A stretch of 64,000 bases of DNA from DATFVA01 sp963771705 (GCA_963771705.1 CAVYUP010000005.1:310001-374000); one strand, 5' to 3'. Positions 35,346 through 43,968 are shown, counted from the stretch's first letter. The notes: generated by a model not told the origin, from the sequence alone. A program made the numbers and translations.

Positions 35346-35861
35346 TTATTTAATACCCGGTTTATTATAAATTAGCTGAACTAGTCCGGTAGAATACGGC
35401 TTTGATCCAACCAGGTTAAATCTAATGATTTTGTCCCTTGATGTAAAGAGAGGAGTACCGCAGCCCAGTATTAGAGGATGTACAGCAAGCTGAAGTTCAT
35501 CAACCAGATCCATATCCAGAAGTTTGTTGAATAAATCCGCTCCGCCGAAAAGCCATATGTTATTTTCCCTTATCTCTTTTAACTCTTTAATTTTTATGGG
35601 ATCTATCAGCAAAGAAATGGCGTTCTTAGGAACATAATCCGGATTCTCTGAAAAAACTACTTTTGCTTTATCGGGATAAGGATCTTTGTCCATACTTAAA
35701 AGTACTTCATAACTTTTCCTCCCGAAAAAGATCGTATCAATCCCTTTCAGGAAATCAGTCATACCGTAATCCTGGTCGGTGAAGCACCAGTCAAATTCAC
35801 CTTTTGGTCCCGAAATAAATCCGTCGAGACTTACCGCAAGATTTAGTATGATCTTCCGCAT
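35346..35861 (-). CDS. Dihydrofolate reductase-fold protein (RibD C-terminal family)
   Basis: A 171-residue protein: MRKIILNLAVSLDGFISGPKGEFDW at the start, IDTIFFGRKSYEVLLS, VVFSENPDYV, IWLFGGADLFNKLLDMDLVDELQLAVHPLILGCGTPLF. This is the small YwjB/YyaP-type branch of the RibD_C reductase family. The substrate is unknown; it is not a true folate reductase by sequence pattern. Start of a minus-strand run of small stress-type genes (reading from 41716 down). Confidence 0.88.
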   Translation of the reverse strand: MRKIILNLAVSLDGFISGPKGEFDWCFTDQDYGMTDFLKGIDTIFFGRKSYEVLLSMDKDPYPDKAKVVFSENPDYVPKNAISLLIDPIKIKELKEIRENNIWLFGGADLFNKLLDMDLVDELQLAVHPLILGCGTPLFTSRDKIIRFNLVGSKPYSTGLVQLIYNKPGIK

Positions 35862-35931
35862 AACTAATAAAATAAAACAGGCTGCCTTATTTTGTCTTCA
35901 GCGGCAAAATCGTGACAGCCTGATTTAATTC

Positions 35932-36516
35932 CTATTTCTTCCTGGTAAAATCAATCTCCATTGTTTTAAATTCTTCTCCGTTATCGGTCATGAACATTTC
36001 CATATGCGAATGATCTTCATCTATACGCTTAATAGTTTCTTTAACCGGTACATCCTTTCCTGTCATCGGGTCAACCGAATTTCCTGTGTAGGTAAAAGTA
36101 CTTGTCCCTTCATCATAAGTACCTTCAAGGTACATTACGCCGGTTCCGAAATTATCAATCCAGGTGGAAAAGAATTTCTTTTTAGCATTATCATAGCCTG
36201 AAATTTCTTTACCTTTCATTTCCATACCGTTGAAGTCAGAGGTATGGGTACCTTCAAAATATCTTCCTCCAAGTATTGTCTTCACTTCAGAAGTCCCTGA
36301 AGTTACTGTCGGAGGCTGGGAAGGATCCATCCACATCTTTATTTCCGATGCCCATTCACCCGTTCCCCTGGAAAGCAGTTCATGCATAGGCCCGGGAGTC
36401 ATATATTCTGTCCAGGCCTTGTTCATCTCTTCCTGGTAATTTTCATCCTGAGCCGAAATTGGTGCACAATATAAGATTAGAAAAAGGAAAGCCGAAAAAA
36501 CAATGAATTTTTTCAT
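35932..36516 (-). CDS. DUF1579 family exported protein
   Basis: A 194-residue protein with a signal peptide (MKKFIVFSAFLFLILYCAPISAQD). The start is set at 36516: GGAGT lies 5 bases upstream, and the in-frame ATG at 36528 only covers this ribosome-binding site. The mature part has GEWASEIKMWMDPSQPPTVTSGTSEVKTILGGRYFEGTH, MKGKEISGYDNAKKKFFSTWIDNFGTG and GKDVPVKETIKRID, typical of DUF1579 beta-barrel (lipocalin-like) proteins. Biochemical role unknown. Confidence 0.88.
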   Translation of the reverse strand: MKKFIVFSAFLFLILYCAPISAQDENYQEEMNKAWTEYMTPGPMHELLSRGTGEWASEIKMWMDPSQPPTVTSGTSEVKTILGGRYFEGTHTSDFNGMEMKGKEISGYDNAKKKFFSTWIDNFGTGVMYLEGTYDEGTSTFTYTGNSVDPMTGKDVPVKETIKRIDEDHSHMEMFMTDNGEEFKTMEIDFTRKK

Positions 36517-36613
36517 AGTACTCCTCATAAATAAATATTAAAATCTGTATTAGCAGGGGAGAATTAAGTTATTGGTATTTCCCGAATAAAGCAATAAAAA
36601 AAAATGATGTGTG

Positions 36614-37669
36614 TTATTTGTTCAGATTTTTAACCTCATGGTCGAGCAGCCACTGTTTTCGCCATAGTCCGCCTCCATACCCGGTAAGTTTTCCATTCTC
36701 ACCAATTACCCGGTGACATGGAATTACAATCGCAATCCTGTTCATCCCGTTTGCTGTTCCTGCCGCCCTTACAGCTTTGGGGTTCCCAATAGTCTCAGCC
36801 TGCCGTTTGTATGAACGGGTTGTCCCATAAGGAATTTTCACCAGTGCAGCCCAGGCTTTTTTCTGGAAGTCTGTGCCGAAAATTTTTAGAGGAACATCAA
36901 AGTTTTTTCTTCGGCCTTCAAAATATTCATTCAGCTGTTTTTTTAATTCTTTGATATGCTTATTCGTCCCGGGAAGTATGGTACTCTTAAATTTCTTTTC
37001 AAGCTGCTTTAATTCTGTTTCCAGCATCCTCCTGTCTGTGAATTCAAGCAGATAAATACCCTCTTCATTGCCGATTATTATCATGGGGCCAAGGGGAGTA
37101 CTGAAGCGCTCGAATGAAAGAATATTCTTCTTTATGCTTTCAGAGGGAGTTCCGGCTATCGCCTTCTTAAATGAATGCTGAAATCCGCTCAATGATTCGT
37201 ACCCTGCCTCATATGCTGCCTCTATTACCTTGTCGCCTTTTTTAATATTTCTCAGGGCGTTATTTATTCTAAACATTCTCTGGTAGGCATGGAAAGTCAT
37301 TCCATGATTCTTTATAAACCATCTTCTTACTCTGGCCGGATCGATGCCTTTCTGTGTAAGCTTAAAATCTGTAATCTTCTCGGAAGGATTTTGTTCGATC
37401 TCATTTAATAATGATTTTATCTCCGGCAGTATTTCATCGGGATATTCTAGCGGACGGCATATTTTACAGGGACGGTAACCATAATCCATGGCTTCCTTAG
37501 CGGTCTGAAAAAACTCTACATTTTCTCTTTTCGGCTTGCGTGCCCTGCAGGTAGGTCTGCAGAAAATACCTGTCGTTTTTATTGCGGCAAAAAACAATCC
37601 CTCGAACTGCGGATCCTTTTTCATCAGTGCCTGGTAGGCATTCTCATCGGATATGCTTAATAAGTCCAT
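36614..37669 (-). CDS. ada: Ada-type bifunctional O6-alkylguanine-DNA alkyltransferase and transcription regulator
   Basis: A 351-residue protein from ATG 37669 (MDLLSISDENAYQALMKKD), preceded by AAAGGAAAAGAG; an earlier TTG adds only a basic stub. The N-terminal Ada zinc domain has FFAAIKTTGIFCRPTCRARKP and GYRPCKICRP (four Cys; accepts methyl from phosphotriesters). An AraC helix-turn-helix region spans about 95-180 (GMTFHAYQRMFRINNALRNIKKG, AYEAGYESLSGFQHSFKKA). The C-terminal methyltransferase has FQKKAWAALVKIPYGTTRSY and active-site Cys in IPCHRVIGENGKLTGYGGG. It should repair alkylated DNA and induce its own regulon. A structured non-coding element lies upstream (37855-38006). Confidence 0.95.
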   Translation of the reverse strand: MDLLSISDENAYQALMKKDPQFEGLFFAAIKTTGIFCRPTCRARKPKRENVEFFQTAKEAMDYGYRPCKICRPLEYPDEILPEIKSLLNEIEQNPSEKITDFKLTQKGIDPARVRRWFIKNHGMTFHAYQRMFRINNALRNIKKGDKVIEAAYEAGYESLSGFQHSFKKAIAGTPSESIKKNILSFERFSTPLGPMIIIGNEEGIYLLEFTDRRMLETELKQLEKKFKSTILPGTNKHIKELKKQLNEYFEGRRKNFDVPLKIFGTDFQKKAWAALVKIPYGTTRSYKRQAETIGNPKAVRAAGTANGMNRIAIVIPCHRVIGENGKLTGYGGGLWRKQWLLDHEVKNLNK

Positions 37670-37854
37670 TCTCTTTTCCTTTTTTCGATCCAACTTATAA
37701 ACATGAATTTATGCAATCTACCGAAAACTTTACAAGTATTTTTTCTCAATTTCTGCTGCTCTGTGCCCGGGTAAAAGAGATGGATCTATTTTATTCTGCT
37801 GTCCCCATTTAACCCTTGTTAAGATGAAGAATTATGTTGATAAAATAAACAGTA

Positions 37855-37868
37855 TGACAAAATGGCAG
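37855..37868. repeat. 14-bp direct repeat, copy 1 (TGACAAAATGGCAG)
   Basis: Identical to 37993-38006, with 124 bases between the copies. The sequence also contains two TGNCA half-sites separated by AAA, so it could be a regulator-binding site as well as a repeat end. Confidence 0.85.
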
Positions 37869-37879
37869 ACATTCTTTTG

Positions 37880-37934
37880 GTCTCGGTTTTATCTCGGAGT
37901 TATCTCGGATTTGACTCGGAGTTGGACTCAAAAT
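37880..37934. repeat. 11-bp-period degenerate array (five units, TCTCGG type)
   Basis: Consecutive 11-base units: GTCTCGGTTTT, ATCTCGGAGTT, ATCTCGGATTT, GACTCGGAGTT, GGACTCAAAAT. CTCGG is fixed in the first four. On the minus strand, the coding strand of ada, the unit core reads TCCGAG, sharing TCCG with the array before trhO. The period excludes a peptide repeat. Confidence 0.8.
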
Positions 37935-37961
37935 GAGACAATCATAAAGTGGCGAAAAAAC

Positions 37962-37986
37962 GAAATTTTCAGCTATTGAAAATTTC
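37962..37986. repeat. Perfect 10-bp inverted repeat (hairpin)
   Basis: GAAATTTTCA (37962-37971) and TGAAAATTTC (37977-37986) with loop GCTAT. The stem is perfect but AT-rich. It lies between the 11-bp array and the second 14-bp direct repeat. On neither strand does a T-run follow, so a terminator is less likely. Confidence 0.85.
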
Positions 37987-37992
37987 AACGTG

Positions 37993-38006
37993 TGACAAAA
38001 TGGCAG
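37993..38006. repeat. 14-bp direct repeat, copy 2 (TGACAAAATGGCAG)
   Basis: Second identical copy, starting 6 bases after the hairpin. Together the copies bound a 152-base composite element. Confidence 0.85.
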
Positions 38007-38095
38007 TGTTACAATTTGAGCATCGAAACTTGAACGTAGATGAATTTTGCGGTCAGAATATCAACAGCTTATGAAAGATACTAATTTTCTTTCAT

Positions 38096-39013
38096 TTATT
38101 TTTTTAATGAAATTACCGTTCCCTCTATACTTTTATTAACAGGGGTTGCTTTGAAGAAATGAGTTTCAAAATCGCTGCTGTCGAACAGATATTCAGAATC
38201 GTACTGGTATAGCATTTCATCCATTTCCCTGATTTCTGAAACGAATAAACCAACCATTCTAAGCATCCACCGGGATAGGGTTGTGTAACCTGTATTTTTA
38301 CCATACGTGTCCTGTACCATTTGGATGAATTCTTTACCCGTCGGCGCATTTATGTCGGTTGGCAGATGCCAGACTCTGTTATAGGCCTCAGGAGTGTTTC
38401 CCAGAAGCGCCGTGGCTTTTGCCGCGTCTGCTGTATATGTAAGTGAATGTTTCATATCAGCATTAATGAGCCACTGAGCTTTCTTACCGTTCATTATTTT
38501 TTCATAGACAAGCGGATATACGAAAGTACTTTTTGTGGGTCCGTTGAAATCTGCGGCGCGCGCAATAATCGCTTTTATGTTTCCCTGTTTGTATTCATTT
38601 ATAAGCTGTTCCGAAATTTTTGCACGGACTTCACCCTTTTTGCTTGAAGGGTTCATCGGTGTTTTTTCGGTCATCCATCCGTCAACTTTTCCGTATGAAT
38701 ATACATTATCAAAAAAGACCAGCTTTGTGTTATATTTTTTACATGCGTTTATTACGTTGGTCATTACCTTCGGCCAGTCCCTCTGCCAGATACTGGTTTT
38801 GTACTCCATTCCCAAAACAAGGTAGGCAGCTTCGGAATTCTTAACAGCTTTCTCCGTCTGCCCGGCATCTGTAAGATCAGCCTTTACAAGCTCATCATTT
38901 TTGTTTACAGGGGAGGGATTTCTGCTCACAAGCCGCACACTGTCTGTGTACTGAGGTAAAATTTTAGCAAGCCCGTTACCAATAATACCGCCTGATCCCA
39001 GGATAACCTGCAT
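38096..39013 (-). CDS. NAD(P)-dependent epimerase/dehydratase family protein
   Basis: A 305-residue atypical short-chain dehydrogenase. The start MQVILGSGGIIGNGLAKILPQY has the GxGGxxG-type loop; VRLVSRNPSP, KADLTDAGQTEKAVKNSEAAYLVLGMEY, FFDNVYSYGKVDG (Tyr of the Y-x3-K motif region), and KHSLTYTADAAKATALLGN follow. Similar proteins in Bacteroidota are annotated only as epimerases/NmrA-like. Substrate unknown. It lies 12 bases from the OmdA gene, so they are probably co-transcribed. Confidence 0.85.
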   Translation of the reverse strand: MQVILGSGGIIGNGLAKILPQYTDSVRLVSRNPSPVNKNDELVKADLTDAGQTEKAVKNSEAAYLVLGMEYKTSIWQRDWPKVMTNVINACKKYNTKLVFFDNVYSYGKVDGWMTEKTPMNPSSKKGEVRAKISEQLINEYKQGNIKAIIARAADFNGPTKSTFVYPLVYEKIMNGKKAQWLINADMKHSLTYTADAAKATALLGNTPEAYNRVWHLPTDINAPTGKEFIQMVQDTYGKNTGYTTLSRWMLRMVGLFVSEIREMDEMLYQYDSEYLFDSSDFETHFFKATPVNKSIEGTVISLKK

Positions 39014-39025
39014 ACTGTTCCTTTC

Positions 39026-39616
39026 CTATTTCGATTTTTTAGATTTCGCCCATCTCATCAGCGGAATAACTTCACCCTTTTCACAACAGGAAATAAGAAT
39101 TTCCAGTCTCCTCAGCCTCGTGGCCTCCTGCTTCGCACTCATAACCCAGTGAGTTACCGGTTTCCTGTAAGATGGGGCCCGGGAATTAAAATCTTCCCAG
39201 GCTTTCTTATTTTTCTTAAATATATTTTGATACTCACTATCAAGCTTAACAATCCTCTGCTCAAAAGAATAAGTATCACTATTTTCTTCTTTCCTGTTGC
39301 TGTAAGCCCTCACTCCTGCCGGCCTCATTTGTTCCAGCTTAATCAGCTCCTCAACCCGGTTTATATTCTTCGTACTCCATTTGCTGCTATTTCTGCGGGG
39401 AGTAAAGCGGATTGTGTAGCTTATTTCATTCAGCGATTTCCTTATTCCGTCTATCCACCCGAAGCAAAGAGCTTCATCAACAGATTCCTCCCAGGTTATA
39501 CTCGGCTTGCCTGAACTTTTCTTGTAGAAGCCTGCAAGCAGCTCATCCTTTTTGTCGTGATTTTTTTCAAGCCATTTTCTTAAGTCCGCCTGCTTCCTGA
39601 AGAATACCGGCTTCAT
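39026..39616 (-). CDS. YdeI/OmpD-associated (OmdA) family protein
   Basis: A 196-residue cytoplasmic protein. FFRKQADLRKWLEKNHDKKDELLAGFYKKSSGKPSITWEESVDEALCFGWIDGIRKSL is the hallmark N-terminus. IRFTPRRNSSKWSTKNINRVEELI is likewise typical, and the C-terminus contains the OmdA helical region (FEDF-like …YRKPVTHWVMSAKQEATRLRRLEILI). Members are linked to resistance to antimicrobial peptides/bacteriocins in enterobacteria; the mechanism is unclear. It abuts msrB (adjacent bases), pointing to one transcript. Confidence 0.88.
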   Translation of the reverse strand: MKPVFFRKQADLRKWLEKNHDKKDELLAGFYKKSSGKPSITWEESVDEALCFGWIDGIRKSLNEISYTIRFTPRRNSSKWSTKNINRVEELIKLEQMRPAGVRAYSNRKEENSDTYSFEQRIVKLDSEYQNIFKKNKKAWEDFNSRAPSYRKPVTHWVMSAKQEATRLRRLEILISCCEKGEVIPLMRWAKSKKSK

Positions 39617-40165
39617 TTACTTGCTGCCTGAATCAGGTTCAAAATCCAGTACGATCGAGTTCATGCAATACCTTTTGCCGGTAGGGGGAGGACCATCATC
39701 GAATATATGCCCCAGATGCGCGCCGCATCTCCCGCACAAAACTTCTGTCCGGTGCATCCCGTATGAATCATCAGTTTTATAAATTACACTATTCTTCCGG
39801 ATGGGTTCAAAAAAGCTTGGCCATCCGCAGGTGCTGGCAAATTTAGCGTCCGATCGGAACAGAGGATTTCCGCAGGCGGCGCAGTAATAAGTACCTTTGC
39901 CTTCAAAATCCCAGTACTTCCCCGTAAATGCTCTTTCGGTAGCTTTATTACGGGCTACTTCATAAACATCTTCAGGCAGAACTTTCTTCCATTCGGAATC
40001 AGGCAGATCAAGTTTTGTCGTATCTGTTCTTGAGTAATACGGGTTATGCGGTTTTACATTTTGTTCCTTCATGGTCTCCTGCTTTCCGTTTACAAAATTG
40101 CTATTATTCTGGCAGCATAAAAACGAAAATGCGGAAAGAATAAAAACAATTAAACTTACTTTCAT
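39617..40165 (-). CDS. msrB: Exported peptide-methionine (R)-S-oxide reductase MsrB, probable lipoprotein
   Basis: A 182-residue enzyme reducing methionine-R-sulfoxide in proteins. A lipoprotein-type signal (LSAFSFLCC, lipid Cys about residue 17) precedes the catalytic domain from residue 55. The domain shows ERAFTGKYWDFEGKGTYYCAACGNPLF and LCGRCGAHLGHIFDDGPPPTGKRYCMNS, with two CxxC zinc pairs and the active-site Cys in RYCMNS. Export suggests repair of envelope or periplasmic proteins. Adjacent to the OmdA gene; 96 bases from the haem-binding gene. Confidence 0.94.
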   Translation of the reverse strand: MKVSLIVFILSAFSFLCCQNNSNFVNGKQETMKEQNVKPHNPYYSRTDTTKLDLPDSEWKKVLPEDVYEVARNKATERAFTGKYWDFEGKGTYYCAACGNPLFRSDAKFASTCGWPSFFEPIRKNSVIYKTDDSYGMHRTEVLCGRCGAHLGHIFDDGPPPTGKRYCMNSIVLDFEPDSGSK

Positions 40166-40261
40166 AATGTTAACTCACTTTCTCTTTTTCCCCAAACATA
40201 AAATCATTTCAAGTGAAAATAATCACTTAATCATAACATCATTATTTCAATAGTATATAGG

Positions 40262-40783
40262 TTAATCTTCATCTTCGTCTGAGAAACGAATTGACTTGTC
40301 TCTCTTTCCGTTATTAACCTCCTTTTTGTCCGAATCGTTCCCTTTTTCTTCTCCGAAGGTCGCTATCAAACCTGCAATAAATTCTTTCTTCTCCGCATCG
40401 GTAAGCCTGGCCTGCGAATGCATCAATGTGTATTGCCACATAGGCATATCGCCCTTCCTTACTTCTTTTGCGGCCTCATCCCCTTTGCCCGGTTTCCAGT
40501 CAGACATATTAAAATGTTTTCTCCCATCCTTTACATCATCAGCTACAAACCAGCTCACTGGTGCTACATACGAATAAGCAGGCCATTTTGTTTCATTGCT
40601 GTGACAATCGAAGCAGGCTCTTACCGCATATGCTCTTGTTTTAGGTGAATTCCAATCCGGTTCTTTTACTACAGCAGGATTGGTTCTGTTAACCGGTATA
40701 AACTGAATTAGGATGAATAATATCAAGATAATCAGGATCGAATATTTTAATGCCTTGCCTTTTTGCCTCTTTGCAGCTGCCAT
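40262..40783 (-). CDS. Haem-binding domain protein (cytochrome-like CxxCH)
   Basis: A 173-residue membrane-anchored protein. One N-terminal transmembrane helix (about 12-31, ILIILILFILIQFIPV), then the Haem_bd domain: VKEPDWNSPKTRAYAVRACFDCHSNETKWPAYSYVAPVSWFVADDVKDGRKHFNMSDW, with one CxxCH motif for covalent haem. The C-terminus is charged (KGNDSDKKEVNNGKRDK). The domain should face the periplasm. Related proteins are common in Bacteroidota, often of unknown redox role. Confidence 0.9.
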   Translation of the reverse strand: MAAAKRQKGKALKYSILIILILFILIQFIPVNRTNPAVVKEPDWNSPKTRAYAVRACFDCHSNETKWPAYSYVAPVSWFVADDVKDGRKHFNMSDWKPGKGDEAAKEVRKGDMPMWQYTLMHSQARLTDAEKKEFIAGLIATFGEEKGNDSDKKEVNNGKRDKSIRFSDEDED

Positions 40784-40901
40784 TGATAACCTTTAAACTA
40801 GTTGGGAAATTTTTGATAAAGTAATATAATGAGTTTTTAAGAGGATATAAAAACCCTTTTAGTGCATATATCAGCCTGTTATTGGAAACAGTATAAGCAA
40901 A

Positions 40902-41375
40902 TTATAACTTCGACTGAAAAGCAAAATCTAATCTTACCGGATTTACCAGCTTTTCATAATCCGAATACGACATTTTAATAAGCTGCGAATGTGAGCATGC
41001 GTTAAACGCAATCTCCTCATCCTCGGCAAGACTATTTGCCACAAATACATCCACGCCGTATAAATTTCCGAACGGAGGCATAGCTCCAACTTCACAGTCG
41101 GGAAATTTGTCGATGAATTCGTGTTCGTCTGCCAGTCTTACGTTATCAGAGCCCAGCACCTTCTTCAGGTTTTCAAAATTAATTTTGAAGGATCCGGGCA
41201 GTACCGCCATAGCCAGCTTACCCTCAAACTTTACCAGCACAGTTTTAGCAATTTCTTTTCCCGGAAGATGCGCCTTCGCGGCTATCTCCTGTGCCGTGTA
41301 AGCGGGTGAGTGCGAGACGGTTACGTACCTTACTTTGTTTTCGTCCAGAAACTCGATAAGTTTTTTAATAGCCAT
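40902..41375 (-). CDS. YbaK/aminoacyl-tRNA deacylase-like domain protein
   Basis: A 157-residue single-domain protein: IEFLDENKVRYVTVSHSPAYTAQEIAAKAHLPGKEIAKTVLVKFEGKLAMAVLPGSFKINFENLKKVLG and PDCEVGAMPPFGNLYGVDVFVANSLAEDEEIAFNACSHSQLIKM. The GAMPPFG glycine motif and the AKTVLVK strand are typical of the YbaK/ProX fold. It likely hydrolyses mischarged tRNA. A second, different YbaK-type protein is at 55575-56042. Strong GGAGGATGA-type ribosome-binding site. Confidence 0.9.
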   Translation of the reverse strand: MAIKKLIEFLDENKVRYVTVSHSPAYTAQEIAAKAHLPGKEIAKTVLVKFEGKLAMAVLPGSFKINFENLKKVLGSDNVRLADEHEFIDKFPDCEVGAMPPFGNLYGVDVFVANSLAEDEEIAFNACSHSQLIKMSYSDYEKLVNPVRLDFAFQSKL

Positions 41376-41420
41376 TTTCTCATCCTCCTTTTCTAATATT
41401 TATTAGTAATCTGTAGTTGA

Positions 41421-41716
41421 TTATATCTTATCTACCAGATCAAGGAATTTTTTGTAAGGGATAGCAATAAGACTCTGTGCCTCGAAAGCACCGTTTGAAA
41501 GGCTTATCATTGAAACCTTCGCGGCAGTTTCTTCATCAGGCGCTTCGTAGATATCCAGGAAATCATAAGGACCAAGAAGAGCGTAATGCTCCACGAACTT
41601 TACTTCGGGACATTTCTGCTTTACTGTTCCAGCCAGTTTCTGCCCAGCCTCGCACGGTCTTTCATCTGTTTAGAGATTTCCGGAGCTAACTTGGTTAGTA
41701 GTATAAATGTTTTCAT
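41421..41716 (-). pseudogene. GYD-domain protein gene broken by a single-base frameshift
   Basis: From ATG at 41716 (good GGAGGAAG upstream) the frame reads MKTFILLTKLAPEISKQMKD…GRNWLEQ and hits TAA at 41621-41623. Adding one base there (CAG-G-TAAAG) continues VKQKCPEVKFVEHYALLGPYDFLDIYEAPDEE… to IPYKKFLDLVDKI and TAA at 41421. The joined 98-residue product matches the small GYD-domain family (GPYDFLDI is the namesake region) in length and pattern. The span is 296 bases, one short of 99 codons. It is a real loss or a sequence error. Function of GYD proteins is unknown. Confidence 0.88.
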
Positions 41717-41969
41717 GGCTTCCTCCCACTGAGTATGATGATTTAATTTGACCCACCATACATCTTAAGCCGCTGAAATAACAGAATGGTTTAAGGTGTG
41801 AACACCCCTAATTTAATCTTTGGTCTGATAAAATTCTACACTAAGTAACGAATCGTGCGTTACAGAACTTCTGCGGCCTCATCCTTTTATTATATTTATT
41901 CACACTAACACGGGCAGCAGCCCAATCCGGAGCTTAATAAAATTCTTTTCATTAAAAAAAGAAGGATTT

Positions 41970-43922
41970 ATGCAGAAGAACGTCGCTCAAAAGCTTATCG
42001 AATCTCACCTGGTCGAAGGTAATATGAATGCCGGTGAAGAGATCGGAATCAAAATCGATCAGACATTAACGCAGGATGCAACCGGCACGCTAGTAATGCT
42101 TGAATTCGAGGCGATGCATATAGACAGGGTGAAGACAGAATTGTCGGCTCAGTATGTTGACCATAACCTTATTCAGGAGGATTTTAAGAATCCGGATGAT
42201 CATATTTTCCTTAGAAGCGCCTGTAAGAAATTCGGGATCTGGTTCAGCCGTCCCGGTAACGGGGTGAGTCATCCCGTTCATATGGAGCGGTTTGGTGTTC
42301 CCGGCAAAACGCTGCTGGGATCCGATAGTCACACTCCCGCCGGAGGAGCGCTTGGAATGCTGGCGATAGGTGCCGGAGGACTCGAAGTCGCACTGGCAAT
42401 GGCTGGTGAACCCCTCTATATTAAAATGCCCAAAATATGGGGTGTGAAATTAATCGGAAAGCTGCCCGACTGGGTATCAGCGAAAGATGTTATCCTTGAG
42501 ATGCTGCGGCGGCACGATGTGGATGGAGGCGTAAATAAGATAATTGAGTACTACGGCCCCGGCTTAAAGAACCTTACTGCAATGGACAGGCATGTCATTG
42601 CTAATATGGGAACTGAATTGGGTGCTACAACTACGGTTTTCCCATCAGATGAAGAAGTGAAAAGATTTCTTAAAACCCAGGAAAGAGCAGATGCCTGGGT
42701 AGAACTATTAGCAGACGATAATGCGGAGTATGACGAGTACGAGGAAATAGACCTTTCTGAACTTGAACCTCTGATCGCCCTTCCCGGCAGTCCCGGAAAG
42801 GTTGTTCCTGTAAGAGACGTTGTGGGAAAGGAGATTTACCAGGCTTATATAGGTTCTTCGGCAAACCCCGGTTACAGGGATTTTGCCATAGCAGCAATGA
42901 TGGTGGATGGTAAGCAGGTGAATGACAGGGTATCTTTTGATATCAATCCTACTTCCCGTCAGATACTTGAGAATCTTATTTCAAATGGACTCCTCGGTAA
43001 GCTGATTCATTCAGGAGCCAGACTTCACCAGGCCGGCTGTAACGGCTGTATAGGGATGGGCCAGGCTCCGGCTACAGATAAAATCAGTCTGCGGACTGTT
43101 CCCCGTAATTTCCCCGGCAGATCGGGAACTAAAGAGGATAAAGTCCATCTCTGTTCTCCTGAAACAGCTGCTGCTTCTGCTCTCACCGGTGTTATTACCG
43201 ATCCCCGAACATTGGGTATCAGTTATCCTCCCGTTAAGGAACCCGATAAAATTATCATCAATACCGAGATGCTTGTTCCCCCCGCGAAAAGCAGTGAACA
43301 GGTTCAGCTGGAAAAAGGCCCTAACATTAAACCGCTGCCTCCGTTTAAGCCGATTCCCGATAAGTTTGAAGGTACAGTGCTTCTGAAAGTTGGTGATGAT
43401 ATCTCAACCGACGAAATAATGCCCGCAGGTGCAAAGGTCCTTCCTTATAGAAGCAATATTCCTGAGATAAGTAAGTTTGTTTTCAGTCAGGTTGATGAAA
43501 CTTTTTATGACAGGGCACTTCAACATAAAGAAAAAGGATTTTTCATTTCAGCCGGGGAAAATTATGGACAGGGAAGCAGCCGCGAACATGCCGCCCTTGC
43601 CCCGCGGTATCTCGGCCTGCGAATGGTTGTTGCCGTATCCTTCGCAAGGATCCACTGGCAGAACCTCATTAATTTCGGAATCCTTCCGTTAATCTTTACA
43701 AATCCTGATGATAAAAATAAAATTGAGCAGGGAGATATTCTTTCAGTTGAAAACCTGGTTAAGTCGCTTAAAGAAGGACATAAAATCATCGTTAAGAATA
43801 AAACTAAAAATTATGAGATTAAGACCGAACATAGTATGAGTTCAAGACAGGTTGAAATGATCCTCTCAGGCAGCCTCATCGGGCTGGTGAAGAATAAATT
43901 TAAGAAGAAGGTGGGTAATTAA
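41970..43922 (+). CDS. acn: Aconitate hydratase (Aquifex-type monofunctional form)
   Basis: A 650-residue [4Fe-4S] enzyme interconverting citrate and isocitrate in the citric acid cycle. Seen: MLEFEAMHIDRVKTELSAQYVDHN, LLGSDSHTPAGGALGMLAIGAGGLEVALAMAG (first signature), HQAGCNGCIGMGQAPA (cluster Cys pair), FPGRSGTKEDKVHLCSPETAAASALTGVITDP, and the swivel domain with GDDISTDEIMPAG and GENYGQGSSREHAALAPRYLG. It is shorter than AcnA (about 890), matching the putative Aquifex-type subfamily. AAGAAGG precedes the start. It stands as a single gene. Confidence 0.95.
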   Translation: MQKNVAQKLIESHLVEGNMNAGEEIGIKIDQTLTQDATGTLVMLEFEAMHIDRVKTELSAQYVDHNLIQEDFKNPDDHIFLRSACKKFGIWFSRPGNGVSHPVHMERFGVPGKTLLGSDSHTPAGGALGMLAIGAGGLEVALAMAGEPLYIKMPKIWGVKLIGKLPDWVSAKDVILEMLRRHDVDGGVNKIIEYYGPGLKNLTAMDRHVIANMGTELGATTTVFPSDEEVKRFLKTQERADAWVELLADDNAEYDEYEEIDLSELEPLIALPGSPGKVVPVRDVVGKEIYQAYIGSSANPGYRDFAIAAMMVDGKQVNDRVSFDINPTSRQILENLISNGLLGKLIHSGARLHQAGCNGCIGMGQAPATDKISLRTVPRNFPGRSGTKEDKVHLCSPETAAASALTGVITDPRTLGISYPPVKEPDKIIINTEMLVPPAKSSEQVQLEKGPNIKPLPPFKPIPDKFEGTVLLKVGDDISTDEIMPAGAKVLPYRSNIPEISKFVFSQVDETFYDRALQHKEKGFFISAGENYGQGSSREHAALAPRYLGLRMVVAVSFARIHWQNLINFGILPLIFTNPDDKNKIEQGDILSVENLVKSLKEGHKIIVKNKTKNYEIKTEHSMSSRQVEMILSGSLIGLVKNKFKKKVGN

Positions 43923-43968
43923 TTGCTTCGCGTCACAATCCCGGTTACATCATAATACCTTCATTCAT

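Larger units (their letters stand above)
37670..38095. other. Intergenic region of about 426 bases with a structured non-coding element
   Basis: No gene is visible. The far part (37855-38006) holds two copies of a 14-base direct repeat, an 11-bp-period array and a perfect 10-bp hairpin, listed separately. The near part is AT-rich leader of ada. No tRNA or known riboswitch was recognised. Confidence 0.7.

Noticed and set aside
41477..41689. Plus-strand short open frame
   Set aside because: It is antisense to the frameshifted GYD gene, whose two frames explain the region better.
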